Source of the DNA: an uncultured Ruminococcus sp.
GTDB taxonomy: Bacteria; Bacillota; Clostridia; Oscillospirales; Acutalibacteraceae
Direction: 5' to 3'
Length of the DNA stretch: 64,000 nt
NCBI GenBank assembly: GCA_902785365.1
Contig: CACZYC010000001.1
Span: 124,001 to 188,000 of the forward strand
Shown: positions 24,010 through 32,775 of the stretch, piece by piece
How positions within the stretch are numbered: position 1 is the first letter of the stretch
How the letters are laid out: each line of letters starts with the position of its first letter
Position numbers and translations under genes: made by a program
Notes under the pieces: model-generated
What the model saw: only the letters and a program-made list of their open reading frames with translations
What the model was told of the DNA's origin: nothing
Database searches by the model: none

Positions 24010-24350
24010 GAAATGTAGAAAACATTTTGAAAAACCAAGGGGAAAAAGTCCGCGTCACACAAAGTGATGAAACAACCGAGACGTTCGCCGTAATACAACC
24101 GATGAACAGAAGATGGAAAACTTATCTCAGCGGAGAGAGAACCTGCTCGGGTATACTCAACAACAATCACTATTATATGATGGCTTCGTCTGAGCTCAGT
24201 CTTAATCAGACAGCGGGCGGAACTGTTGAGTGTGAGGACAAAACGTACTATATTCGTTCCTGCGGAGATTTCAAAGTTAAGGGCAAAAAGTTATATGTGT
24301 GGGCGGTTCTTGCCGCCCGCACAGAGCCCGCGGAGGATGACTATGACTGA
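24006..24350 (+). CDS. putative head-tail joining (stopper-like) protein
   Basis: A 114-residue beta-rich protein (DETTETFAVIQPMNRRWKTYL...; CEDKTYYIRSCGDFKVKGKKLYVWAVL) with the size and order of XkdH-type stopper proteins. TTG start after GAGGGTGAG. Its 3' end overlaps the next ATG by 8 nt. Assigned mainly by context. Confidence 0.5.
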   Translation: MRNVENILKNQGEKVRVTQSDETTETFAVIQPMNRRWKTYLSGERTCSGILNNNHYYMMASSELSLNQTAGGTVECEDKTYYIRSCGDFKVKGKKLYVWAVLAARTEPAEDDYD

Positions 24351-25044
24351 AATTGAAAGTATTATAACCGCAATAATAAGAGACGTAAAACAAAACGAAA
24401 TTTTCAATGATATAAGATTCATTAACGCATATAATAATCGGTCTGCCGAAAAGCCCGTTGAGGGTTATCTGGCGGTTGTGGAAATGGCGGGCTTTGATGA
24501 AAAAATAAAGCTCAATGTACGCCTCATAGGCGGGAGCGACGTTTCGGGTTCTCAGCTTGGTTATACAGCCGTTGAGCTTGCCGCCGCTTTGAAGGAATCC
24601 GCGGAAAACGCCGAGAGTGTTTCGCTCAGCGAGACAAAGTACGACAAAAACATAACCGCGTTTTACCGCGATATTAACCTTTTGCTCAACGGCGCGGGAA
24701 GCGGCGACGGGGACAGCGTGACTGTATATATCGGTTCCGATGTTCTCGGCGATGTTACTGCGTTTAAGTGGGAGGAGAAAACCGAGGAGACAGGGCTCTA
24801 CGAGTTTCATCGCGGAGCGCCTTACGCGGTAATTAACAGCCGACATTATTATGATATAACACTTGAAGTCAAATCAATCTCTCTTTTAAATTTTGAAAAC
24901 GGGTTTACGCTCAAAATTGAAAACAGTGACAGCGAACTGAGTTTTCTCAATTGTGTGGTAAGCAAGGTTTTGACTTCGGTCAACGCAAAAGGTCAGATTG
25001 TGTATACGGTAAAAATCATTTCGGAATCGAAGGTGATATCTTGA
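24343..25044 (+). CDS. phage neck/tail-terminator-like protein with C-terminal tube-like domain
   Basis: A 233-residue protein. Residues ~1-110 (IIRDVKQNEIFNDIRF..., GYTAVELAAALKE) resemble a tail-completion/terminator domain. Residues ~125-233 are beta-rich (VTVYIGSDVLGDVTAFKWEE..., HYYDITLEVKSI, VVSKVLTSVNAKGQIVYTVKI) and look like a single tail-tube-type domain. If so, this one gene replaces separate terminator and tube genes. ATG 24343 has SD GGAGG 6 nt away; the longer frame from 24226 lies inside the preceding gene. No sheath or tape-measure gene follows. The domain reading is inference. Confidence 0.55.
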   Translation: MTEIESIITAIIRDVKQNEIFNDIRFINAYNNRSAEKPVEGYLAVVEMAGFDEKIKLNVRLIGGSDVSGSQLGYTAVELAAALKESAENAESVSLSETKYDKNITAFYRDINLLLNGAGSGDGDSVTVYIGSDVLGDVTAFKWEEKTEETGLYEFHRGAPYAVINSRHYYDITLEVKSISLLNFENGFTLKIENSDSELSFLNCVVSKVLTSVNAKGQIVYTVKIISESKVIS

Positions 25045-25166
25045 ATTTGAACAATTATGAACACGACGGTTTTGAAGAATATGCCCGCGCTGTCAGCGAA
25101 TTGTTTGAGCAGGACAGCCGACGGTTTAACAGGGCTTTGCCCGAGGAAGAGGAGGCTAAAGTATGA
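25041..25166 (+). CDS. small acidic protein in the tail-chaperone/tape-measure position
   Basis: A 41-residue protein (begins MNLNNYEHDGFEEYARAVSE, ends PEEEEAKV). TTG start with GAAGGTG spaced 5-6 nt; its TTG overlaps the preceding TGA and its stop overlaps the next ATG. It occupies the place where contractile-tail phages carry tail chaperones and a long tape measure, but is far too short to be either. Function unknown; could be a vestige. Confidence 0.6.
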   Translation: MNLNNYEHDGFEEYARAVSELFEQDSRRFNRALPEEEEAKV

Positions 25167-25684
25167 TGAATTCCATAATACGTTTCAAAAATTTTGAATT
25201 TGAACACAATCCAGAAACTCTGCTCATAACCTCCCAAAAGAATATTGCGAAGCAGAATGTTCTTAATTCTAAGAGCGTTGTGCGCGAAACGGGCGACAAC
25301 AGCCGTATTGTTACCGGTGAAGGGCATATCCATGGTGATGACTGTGTATATAAGTTCGTGAAGCTTTTCAGCCTGAAAGAGCAAAGCGGAAGCGGAATAC
25401 TCAGCCTCCCGGGAATAAAGCCTTTTTATGCGTTTTTTGAAAGTCTTGAGTATTCTGCGGACCCAACGCCCGAGCTTATCTCGTACAAGTTTGTGTTCCG
25501 CGAAGACTGCTCAAAAAACAAGAACTTGCTTGTTGCGAATAGGTTTTATACTTTGGAGAGCGGGGAAGATTTATGGGATGTGTCGTATAAGTTCAGTGTT
25601 CCCATAGAAATTCTCGTGAAGCTTAATCCCGAACTGAACAGCGTAAACGATATTGAGGAAGGTACCGTGGTGACGATATGCTAG
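25163..25684 (+). CDS. LysM-containing baseplate protein (XkdP-like)
   Basis: A 173-residue protein. The N-terminal ~115 residues match the XkdP-type baseplate/tube-initiator region (IIRFKNFEFEHNPETLLITSQKNI). The C-terminal ~50 residues form a LysM motif (NRFYTLESGEDLWDVSYKFSVP...LVKLNPELN). It connects the spike hub to the tail tube in related systems. Fully overlapped at both ends by neighbours. Confidence 0.8.
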   Translation: MMNSIIRFKNFEFEHNPETLLITSQKNIAKQNVLNSKSVVRETGDNSRIVTGEGHIHGDDCVYKFVKLFSLKEQSGSGILSLPGIKPFYAFFESLEYSADPTPELISYKFVFREDCSKNKNLLVANRFYTLESGEDLWDVSYKFSVPIEILVKLNPELNSVNDIEEGTVVTIC

Positions 25685-26607
25685 AGCTTTACGGTATTAC
25701 AGAGAATTTAAAGGAAATCGAGCTGGGGGATATTATCAGCCTAACGATAAATCGTGAGGAAAACGTACCCGCCGATGATTTGAGCGTTACGCTCGCGTAT
25801 AACCCCGATTTGCCTGAGATATACAGAGTGCGTCTGACGGATGACGGCGAAACAGTGTTTACCGGAATTGTGGATGAGCAGTTGACGGCGGCGGACAAAA
25901 GAGGAGCGTACAACAAAATAGTGGCGCGAAGTATGGCGGCTCTGCTCCTGGATAATGAGAGTACACCGAAAAACTACAATCAGCCTTCAACTTCCGTTAT
26001 TTTCAAGTATCATATTGAACCGTTCGGATTCAAAGCATACAAGGGCGCCAACAAAATTGCCAAAGGAACAATAAATATCCCGAAAGGTTCGACAAACTGG
26101 TATGCTGTCGAGACGTTTGCAAAAAAGGCTTTCGGTTGTTTCCCGAGAGTTGAAAGCGACGGGACAGTAAATTTTAACGGGGTAATGAAAGATTCGACGA
26201 TAAGGTTCTCAAAGAACGATGGTGCTATTTATAATTCTGTAAAAGAAAATAAAAAGAAGTGTAAAGTTATTTCGAATGTCAAGGTGAAGCTGAAGCCCGA
26301 TATCGGCTATGAGCTGAATGTAAAAAACAAGAAAGTCAGCGCTGCTGTCAGACGTGAAAGGCTGTTGGATGCTTCCGTGTCTTCTGTTATGCCCGATGTT
26401 GCAGAGAGTATGATTAATAACTCGAATAACGCGGCATACGAGCTTGAGGTTATAAGTCCGCAAAGGCTGCTTAACATTCTGGGCTCAAGAGCTGAGATCA
26501 ACGATGAGTATCTGGGGAGCATCGATAACCTTTACGTAAGTTCGCTGTATTACAGGCTGACTTCAAGTGATGAGTATACTGCGGTGAAGCTCAAGAAAAA
26601 TGCGTAA
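25678..26607 (+). CDS. baseplate hub protein (XkdQ / late control D-like)
   Basis: A 309-residue protein with the gpD/XkdQ hub layout: beta-rich start (ISLTINREENVPADDLSVTL), VFTGIVDEQ, a central SVIFKYHIEPFGFKAYKG segment and KGSTNWYAVETFAKKAFGCFPRVESDGTVNFNG, then a C-terminal dimer-like region. The hub holds the membrane-puncturing spike. Starts within the LysM gene. An 80-nt gap with a CCCGCAA/TTGCGGG hairpin follows, the longest gap inside the operon. Confidence 0.75.
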   Translation: MLELYGITENLKEIELGDIISLTINREENVPADDLSVTLAYNPDLPEIYRVRLTDDGETVFTGIVDEQLTAADKRGAYNKIVARSMAALLLDNESTPKNYNQPSTSVIFKYHIEPFGFKAYKGANKIAKGTINIPKGSTNWYAVETFAKKAFGCFPRVESDGTVNFNGVMKDSTIRFSKNDGAIYNSVKENKKKCKVISNVKVKLKPDIGYELNVKNKKVSAAVRRERLLDASVSSVMPDVAESMINNSNNAAYELEVISPQRLLNILGSRAEINDEYLGSIDNLYVSSLYYRLTSSDEYTAVKLKKNA

Positions 26608-26687
26608 TATATCAGAAGGTTTACGCCTTATCAGCCCGCAATAAGAGCGTAGTCAACCTATTTGTTTGCGGGCAGAAAGGCAATAAA

Positions 26688-27023
26688 ATGTGGATTTTAG
26701 ATTATATAACTCGCAACTCAATTTCAGGCGGCAAGACCGAGCAGGGCAGTGTTAAAGGTTCCGCGGCGGGAAAAGTTGAGGTGAACGCGTCCAGCAGTTT
26801 CTGCAAAACTCCGATTTCTTCTCCCTATGGTATCGCGTATATACCGCCTGAGGGTGAAAAATCAGTTGTGGTTCCATCCTCTGACGGCGAGGTATGTATG
26901 GGTATAATCGCTCCTGACAAAGGTCTTAAACCCGGGGAGATTATGCTGTATTCAAAGGGAGGCGCTACGCTTAAACTCGCCAACGACGGAAATGTGTATA
27001 TTAACGGGGTGAGGTACCGATGA
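26688..27023 (+). CDS. baseplate spike-like protein (gpV-type)
   Basis: A 111-residue protein with a beta-rich, Gly/Ser-rich body (GKVEVNASSSFCKTPISSPYGIAYIPPEGEKSVVVPSSDGEVCMGI) and a terminal GGATLKLANDGNVYINGVRYR strand pair, typical of short gpV/XkdR-position spike proteins. SD AGAAAGG. Overlaps the next gene by 4 nt. Assigned from motif style and order. Confidence 0.6.
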   Translation: MWILDYITRNSISGGKTEQGSVKGSAAGKVEVNASSSFCKTPISSPYGIAYIPPEGEKSVVVPSSDGEVCMGIIAPDKGLKPGEIMLYSKGGATLKLANDGNVYINGVRYR

Positions 27024-27367
27024 ACGACATAAAAATACGGGATAACGATATAGTAATTAATTCTAACGGATTTCCGAGTTTTGTTTCGGAATTTGACACG
27101 GTTATTCAGCAAATCGAGATATTATCGTCGATTCCAAAAGGCAGTTTTGCGTATGACCGCGAACTCGGTTTGTTCACAGACGAGCCTGACTTTGACAGCG
27201 ACAACATTCTTTCAACTCTGGAGAGCCGTATAAATGAAGCTTTGATAAACGAGAAAGTGTACGTCAAAGTGAACGAGTTAAGAACAGAAGATGATTTATA
27301 CTATGCCGCTATTACCGTTACCGACGGAATACGCAGTAAAGAAACAGAGGTGAAAATTTATGGATAG
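27020..27367 (+). CDS. gp25/gpW-like baseplate wedge protein (XkdS-like)
   Basis: A 115-residue protein with the gp25/DUF2634 pattern: FDTVIQQIEILSSIPKGSFAYDRELG, LESRINEALINEKVY and a C-terminal beta hairpin. In contractile systems this lysozyme-like wedge anchors the sheath to the baseplate, which is notable because no sheath gene is present. Overlaps both neighbours. Confidence 0.75.
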   Translation: MNDIKIRDNDIVINSNGFPSFVSEFDTVIQQIEILSSIPKGSFAYDRELGLFTDEPDFDSDNILSTLESRINEALINEKVYVKVNELRTEDDLYYAAITVTDGIRSKETEVKIYG

Positions 27368-28427
27368 TTATGAAAACATACTCTCGGGTATGAAGGAAAA
27401 ATATACCGAGCTTTCGGGCAATGAGATTCCCGAGGGCTCAGATATTGACATAAGAATGAAAGTCTTGGCGGGTGAAATATTCGAAAACGAAGTCAGCTTG
27501 GATTTCATCAAAAGACAGATGTTCGCGTCAACAGCTACGGGTGAGTATCTCGACAAACACGCCGAGGACAGAGGCATTAAAAGAAACGAAGCTGTAAAAG
27601 CGAGGGGAGAGGTTACCTTTACTGTGGATACTGTGCGTGAAGAACCCATTGTAATCCCCAAGGATACCATCGTAGGAACATCGGGAGATACGTGCGTCAG
27701 GTTTGTCACTGACAGAGCGGCAACTCTCAACGCCGGCAATATGGGAGTTGATGTTCCCTGCACCGCGGAAGTCGCGGGATTTGAGGGAAATGTTGCCGAG
27801 TGGACGATAGACGTGATAATCTCCAATGTTGTCGGAATTGACGATGTCGGCAACAGTGACGCGTTTAGGGGCGGCAGCGACGCTGAAAGTGATGAGTCGC
27901 TACGAGGCAGAGTTTTGAACACTTACGTTTCAATATCCAACGGAACAAACGCCGCGTATTATAAGAAACTCGCCGAAAGTGTTGAGGGAGTAAAGTCCGC
28001 GAACGTAATCTCTCACGGGAGAGGAGCGGGCACTGTGGACGTATATGTCGGAGGATATAACGGTCAGGTCAGTTCGGCGGTTGTCGCGAATGTTCAGAGG
28101 CTTCTGGATGAACAGCGAGAGCTGAATGTTGATATTCAGGTTGCCGCGGCGACGGCGGAGAATATTACTATCGGTATTGTGGTAATGAAAAAGAACGGAT
28201 ATGATTTCAACGACGTATCCTCAAGAATACGCCAGGCGCTGGATTCATATATAACCTCGCTCGGCGTTGGTGATGATATCATCGAGGCGTATATGAGCAG
28301 AGTGATTATAAGTGTTGACGGTGTATATGATTTTTATTGGCTGACCAACTATAACACGACTTTCCCGATGAACAACAATCAGTTTGGAGTCCTAAACACT
28401 ATCATCATCGAGGAGGGGTCCTGGTGA
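27360..28427 (+). CDS. baseplate J-like protein (XkdT-like)
   Basis: A 355-residue wedge protein close to the length of XkdT. Seen: the N-terminal GSDIDIRMKVLAGEIFENEV and GEYLDKHAEDRGIKR, the central FRGGSDAESDESLRGRVLNTY signature of gpJ proteins, and a C-terminal alpha/beta region ending in TTFPMNNNQFGVL. It forms the periphery of the baseplate. Overlaps both neighbours by 4-8 nt. Confidence 0.9.
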   Translation: MDSYENILSGMKEKYTELSGNEIPEGSDIDIRMKVLAGEIFENEVSLDFIKRQMFASTATGEYLDKHAEDRGIKRNEAVKARGEVTFTVDTVREEPIVIPKDTIVGTSGDTCVRFVTDRAATLNAGNMGVDVPCTAEVAGFEGNVAEWTIDVIISNVVGIDDVGNSDAFRGGSDAESDESLRGRVLNTYVSISNGTNAAYYKKLAESVEGVKSANVISHGRGAGTVDVYVGGYNGQVSSAVVANVQRLLDEQRELNVDIQVAAATAENITIGIVVMKKNGYDFNDVSSRIRQALDSYITSLGVGDDIIEAYMSRVIISVDGVYDFYWLTNYNTTFPMNNNQFGVLNTIIIEEGSW

Positions 28428-28990
28428 CGGCTCTGCAATCGCTATCCAAAAAACTCGCCCCTCTTAATATATATGATATAAGTGAGGGGACAAATATTTT
28501 CGCCGAGCTCTCAGCGTACGCTTATGCCATTGACAGACACAGACAGAATACACAAATTGTATTGAGAGAGTGCTTTATTTCTACCGCGGAAAGCTACGGT
28601 ATTGAAATGCGTGAGAAGGTGTTTGGAAACCTAAGAGAGGACTACACGTTATCACAACGGCGTGAAATGCTCAAGCTCAGAAGAGGATTCGGCGACAGTG
28701 ATTTTACCTTGGCGGGGTTTGATGAGTTTATGAGCAGTTTGGGCGTGGGAAGCTACAACCTGTTTGAGATGTTTTTAACCTATGAGGCTGTTGTTACTAT
28801 GTACAATACGTTCAGCAGTACCGACGCCCAATGGATTGAAAACCAGATAGAGCGGTTTTTACCTGCCCATATTTTAGTTCATATTTATTACGGAGGTCCC
28901 GCGTTCTCGGAGATTGACGCTGAGGATATGACTTATGCCGATTTTGATACAAACAATAAAACATGGAGACAAATTGAAAATAATCAGTAA
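28424..28990 (+). CDS. tail protein I-like (XkdU/YmfQ, DUF2313)
   Basis: A 188-residue protein following gpJ, as in PBSX. LAPLNIYDISEGTNIFAELSAYAYAIDRH and the LREDYTLSQRREMLKLRRGFGDSDFTLAGF block fit YmfQ-type proteins that link wedge to fibres. GTG start overlapping the gpJ stop. Confidence 0.8.
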   Translation: MTALQSLSKKLAPLNIYDISEGTNIFAELSAYAYAIDRHRQNTQIVLRECFISTAESYGIEMREKVFGNLREDYTLSQRREMLKLRRGFGDSDFTLAGFDEFMSSLGVGSYNLFEMFLTYEAVVTMYNTFSSTDAQWIENQIERFLPAHILVHIYYGGPAFSEIDAEDMTYADFDTNNKTWRQIENNQ

Positions 28991-29002
28991 AGAAGGTAAT
29001 TT

Positions 29003-29464
29003 ATGGCATCAACAAATAAAACGCCCAACCTGAGGCTGAACAGCTGGTTGGATAGTGACAGACCTAAGCGTATGGATTTTGTGTCGGACAATAATATTAT
29101 TGACTCGACTTTGGGAACGCATCTTAACGACAGCACATCTCACCTTACTCCAAGCGAAAAAGACAAGGTGGATGAACCGTTTGAGATATGTATTCTGTAC
29201 GGTACGGGGGAAACGTCAACAAGCATTACATTTGATTTTAATCCGTTGTTTGTAATGGCTTATAAAATCAACTCTCCCACATCTGAGTACGTAAATTCCA
29301 AAAATATGGTCAATACAGCATACGCTGCGAGAAATGGCACAAGCTTGGGTATTTCGCTTTCCAACAATCAGGTGACTTTTTATCAGGGAAATGTACCCGA
29401 CACCAACTATTACAATAATATGAACAAGAGTAATTCCCAGTATGTTGTAATAGCTTTCAAGTAA
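29003..29464 (+). CDS. putative tail fibre / host-binding protein
   Basis: A 153-residue protein with the start common in clostridial phage fibres (MASTNKTPNLRLNSWLDSDR) and a beta-rich C-terminal half (TSTSITFDFNPLFVMAYKI). It is short for a fibre. Last gene of the operon, closed by a strong terminator. No chaperone gene follows. Confidence 0.65.
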   Translation: MASTNKTPNLRLNSWLDSDRPKRMDFVSDNNIIDSTLGTHLNDSTSHLTPSEKDKVDEPFEICILYGTGETSTSITFDFNPLFVMAYKINSPTSEYVNSKNMVNTAYAARNGTSLGISLSNNQVTFYQGNVPDTNYYNNMNKSNSQYVVIAFK

Positions 29465-29470
29465 ACAAAG

Positions 29471-29497
29471 AAGGGACGGTTGAACCGTCCCTTTTCG
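29471..29497 (+). terminator. terminator of the phage structural operon
   Basis: Ten-bp stem AAGGGACGGT/ACCGTCCCTT with loop TGA, then TTCGTTTT. Confidence 0.9.
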
Positions 29498-29517
29498 TTT
29501 TGCGGAGTTAATTAACC

Positions 29518-29868
29518 TTATTTAACTTTTACTTTAATCTTGAAAGCTACGCCGTTAACCTTGATTGTTACTTTGGCGGAGCCTTTCTTTAAGCCCTTGA
29601 TTTTAGCGGTTGCAGCGCTGTCTTTGGAAATTACCTTTGCAATCTTAGACTTACTTGATGAGTATTTATTCTTTACCGCTGAGGCTTTGCCTGTAATCTT
29701 AACCGTGAGGGTTTTACCCTTATTAACAGAATAAGTTTTGGAGGACTTATAAGCCTTGCTGCCTGTGGTTTTGACACTTGTGTCAGCCGCAAATACCGAT
29801 ACGGAAAGAACCGACATTAACATCAACACTGCGAGTATAACGCTGATGATTTTTAATGATTTTTTTAT
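29518..29868 (-). CDS. small secreted Ig-like (Big-type) domain protein, apparent AUA start
   Basis: The mature part (~90 residues after VFAA/D) is a Lys/Ser-rich beta domain (GKTLTVKITGKASAVKNKY, KIAKVISKDS, KGLKKGSAKVTIKV), similar to the C-terminal domain of the 7058-8965 protein. The first conventional start (GTG at 29829) would cut the signal peptide in half and has no SD. The frame is open upstream, and ATA at 29866-29868, 9 nt after AGGAGA, gives MKKSLKIISVILAVL..., a full signal peptide. I therefore annotate from ATA (116 aa). Role unknown, probably cell-surface. Confidence 0.7.
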   Translation of the reverse strand: MKKSLKIISVILAVLMLMSVLSVSVFAADTSVKTTGSKAYKSSKTYSVNKGKTLTVKITGKASAVKNKYSSSKSKIAKVISKDSAATAKIKGLKKGSAKVTIKVNGVAFKIKVKVK

Positions 29869-29897
29869 TTTATTTTTTCTCCTGATAAAATATAACA

Positions 29898-29918
29898 GGG
29901 CTCGGATAAACCGAGCCC
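29898..29918 (-). terminator. terminator after ppdK
   Basis: Eight-bp stem GGGCTCGG/CCGAGCCC, loop ATAAA; the reverse strand then reads TGTTATATTTTAT. Confidence 0.75.
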
Positions 29919-29930
29919 TTGTTTGATTAA

Positions 29931-32558
29931 TTATCCTTCAGCGATTGCAGCCTGAGCAGCAGCCAGACGAGCAATCGGAACTCTGAACGGTGAGCAAGAT
30001 ACATAGTCGAGACCAATCTTGTGGCAGAACTCAACGGACGAAGGATCGCCGCCGTGCTCGCCGCAGATACCGCAGTGCATCTCGGGACGTACGGGCTTAC
30101 CAAGCTTGATAGCCATTTCCATAAGTTTGCCAACGCCTGTCTGATCGAGCTTAGCGAACGGATCGTTCTCAAAGATCTTAGCGTCATAATAAGCGTCGAG
30201 GAACTTACCGGAGTCGTCACGGCTGAAGCCGAATGTCATCTGTGTAAGGTCGTTAGTACCGAAGCAGAAGAACTCAGCCTCTGTAGCGATTTCGTCAGCT
30301 GTGAGAGCAGCTCTCGGAATCTCAATCATTGTACCGACTTCGTACTTGAGGTCAGCGCCTGCTGCGGCGATTTCCGCGTCAGCAGTCTCAACAACGAACT
30401 TCTTAACGTACTTGAGCTCTTTGATATCGCCTACGAGAGGAATCATAATCTCGGGAACGAGGTTCCAGTCGGGATGAGCCTTCTGAACGTTGATAGCCGC
30501 GCGGATAACAGCACTTGTCTGCATCTTTGCGATTTCGGGATATGTTACAGCCAGACGGCAGCCGCGGTGACCCATCATCGGGTTGAACTCGTGGAGGCTG
30601 TCGATGATAGCCTTAATCTGCTCAACTGTCTTGCCCTGAGCGTCAGCGAGCTTCTTGATGTCTTCCTCGGTAGTGGGAACGAACTCGTGGAGAGGAGGAT
30701 CTAAGAAACGAATTGTAACGGGGCAACCCTCGAGCGCCTCGTAAAGAGCCTCGAAGTCAGCCTGCTGTACGGGGAGAATCTTAGCCAGAGCGGCTTCTCT
30801 CTCTTCAACAGTATCGGAGCAAATCATCTCACGGAAAGCGTCGATTCTGTCGCCCTCGAAGAACATGTGCTCTGTACGGCAAAGACCGATACCCTCAGCG
30901 CCGAGCTCTCTTGCTCTCTTAGCGTCAGCGGGTGTGTCGGCGTTTGTTCTAACCTTAAGCTTTCTGTACTGGTCAGCCCATGCCATGATTCTGCCGAACT
31001 CGCCTGCGATTTTAGCGTCAACAGTCGGGATAGCGCCGTCATAGATGTTACCGGTTGTACCGTCGAAGGAGATTACATCGCCCTCGTGATATGTCTTGCC
31101 GCCGAGTGTGAATACCTTTTTGTCCTCGTCCATAACGATAGCGGAGCAACCAGATACGCAGCAGGAACCCATACCGCGCGCAACAACGGCAGCGTGAGAT
31201 GTCATACCGCCGCGAACTGTAAGGATACCCTGAGCAGCCTTCATACCCTCGATGTCCTCAGGCGAAGTCTCAAGACGTACGAGAACAACCTTCTCGCCTC
31301 TGTCAGCCCATTCTTTAGCATCGTCAGCAGTAAATACAACTTTACCGCAAGCAGCGCCGGGAGCAGCGCCTAAAGCCTTACCAATAGGCTCAGCCTTCTT
31401 AACAGCTTCAGCGTCGAACTGGGGATGGAGAAGTGTGTCAAGGTTACGGGGATCAATCATAGCAACAGCTTCCTGCTCAGTTCTCATACCCTCGTCAACG
31501 AGGTCACAAGCAATCTTGAGCGCAGCCTGAGCTGTTCTCTTACCGTTACGTGTCTGGAGCATAAAGAGCTTACCATGCTCAACTGTGAACTCCATATCCT
31601 GCATATCTCTGTAATGATTCTCGAGAGTTTTGCAAACATCTGTGAACTGTGAGAAAGCCTCGGGGAATTTTTCTTCCATTTCGCTGATGTGCATAGGTGT
31701 ACGAACGCCCGCAACAACGTCCTCGCCCTGAGCGTTTGTAAGGAACTCACCGAAGAGACCCTTTGCGCCTGTGGCGGGGTCACGTGTGAACGCAACGCCT
31801 GTGCCGCAATCGTCGCCCATGTTACCGAAAGCCATCATCTGTACGTTAACAGCGGTACCCCATGAATAAGGAATATCGTTGTCACGACGGTAAACGTTAG
31901 CTCTGGGGTTGTCCCATGAACGGAATACAGCCTTTACAGCCTCGATGAGCTGTACCTTGGGATCTGTGGGGAAGTCCTCACCGATCTTGGATTTATACTC
32001 AGCCTTGAACTGATTAGCGAGCTCTTTAAGATCCTCAGCTGTAAGGTCTACATCCTGAGTAACGCCTTTTTCAGCTTTCATCTTGTCGATGAGCTCCTCG
32101 AAATATTTCTTGCCGACTTCCATAACAACGTCGGAGAACATCTGGATAAATCTTCTGTAGCAGTCATAAGCCCAGCGAGCGTTGCCCGAAGCCTCTGCCA
32201 TATACTCAACAACGTCCTCGTTAAGACCGAGGTTGAGGATTGTGTCCATCATACCGGGCATTGAAGCTCTGGCGCCTGAACGTACGGATACGAGGAGAGG
32301 ATTCTCCTTATCGCCGAACTTTTTGCCTGTGATGTTTTCCATCTTCTCGATGTACTCCATAATCTGGCCCATAATCTCGTCGTTGATCTGACGGCCGTCC
32401 TCATAATACTGAGTACAAGCCTCTGTTGAGATTGTAAAGCCCTGAGGAACAGGAAGACCTAAGTTTGTCATCTCAGCAAGGTTCGCACCCTTACCGCCGA
32501 GAAGTTCACGCATTGAAGCGTCGCCCTCTGTAAACAAATAAACCCATTTGTTTGCCAT
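29931..32558 (-). CDS. ppdK: pyruvate, phosphate dikinase
   Basis: Interconverts PEP + AMP + PPi and pyruvate + ATP + Pi, allowing PPi-linked glycolysis or gluconeogenesis in anaerobes. At 875 residues it matches the family. Seen: the N-terminal nucleotide-binding domain (FTEGDASMRELLGGKGANLAEM), the swivelling domain with the phospho-His in TVRGGMTSHAAVVARGMG (~450), and the PEP-binding barrel (GIGLCRTEHMFF, GTNDLTQMTFGFSRDD, HCGICGEHGGDP with the catalytic Cys). SD TAGGAGG. Single gene with its own terminator. Confidence 0.97.
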   Translation of the reverse strand: MANKWVYLFTEGDASMRELLGGKGANLAEMTNLGLPVPQGFTISTEACTQYYEDGRQINDEIMGQIMEYIEKMENITGKKFGDKENPLLVSVRSGARASMPGMMDTILNLGLNEDVVEYMAEASGNARWAYDCYRRFIQMFSDVVMEVGKKYFEELIDKMKAEKGVTQDVDLTAEDLKELANQFKAEYKSKIGEDFPTDPKVQLIEAVKAVFRSWDNPRANVYRRDNDIPYSWGTAVNVQMMAFGNMGDDCGTGVAFTRDPATGAKGLFGEFLTNAQGEDVVAGVRTPMHISEMEEKFPEAFSQFTDVCKTLENHYRDMQDMEFTVEHGKLFMLQTRNGKRTAQAALKIACDLVDEGMRTEQEAVAMIDPRNLDTLLHPQFDAEAVKKAEPIGKALGAAPGAACGKVVFTADDAKEWADRGEKVVLVRLETSPEDIEGMKAAQGILTVRGGMTSHAAVVARGMGSCCVSGCSAIVMDEDKKVFTLGGKTYHEGDVISFDGTTGNIYDGAIPTVDAKIAGEFGRIMAWADQYRKLKVRTNADTPADAKRARELGAEGIGLCRTEHMFFEGDRIDAFREMICSDTVEEREAALAKILPVQQADFEALYEALEGCPVTIRFLDPPLHEFVPTTEEDIKKLADAQGKTVEQIKAIIDSLHEFNPMMGHRGCRLAVTYPEIAKMQTSAVIRAAINVQKAHPDWNLVPEIMIPLVGDIKELKYVKKFVVETADAEIAAAGADLKYEVGTMIEIPRAALTADEIATEAEFFCFGTNDLTQMTFGFSRDDSGKFLDAYYDAKIFENDPFAKLDQTGVGKLMEMAIKLGKPVRPEMHCGICGEHGGDPSSVEFCHKIGLDYVSCSPFRVPIARLAAAQAAIAEG

Positions 32559-32775
32559 AAAAAACTACCTCCTAAGAATTAAGTAATTGAATTTGATACA
32601 GCGTAGCTGTACCGACTTACACAGTCTTGGACATATTATAGCAAACTTCTTTTCAAAATGGAATAAGATTTTAAAAAAATTTGCAAAAAATGTTAAAAAA
32701 TTTAAAATTATCGTGTTTAAAACAAATAAAATTAAATAAAATACAATTAAAATACAATTTTTTTACAATTTGGAC

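Noticed and set aside
24226..24342. N-terminal extension of the 233-aa neck protein
   Set aside because: It overlaps the preceding gene out of frame, while ATG 24343 has a good SD.
11479..29497. A single ordinary integrated prophage spanning 11.5-29.5 kb
   Set aside because: The interval contains tRNA-Thr, rpsO and pnp, core chromosomal genes, and no integrase, repressor pair, replication genes or att repeats.
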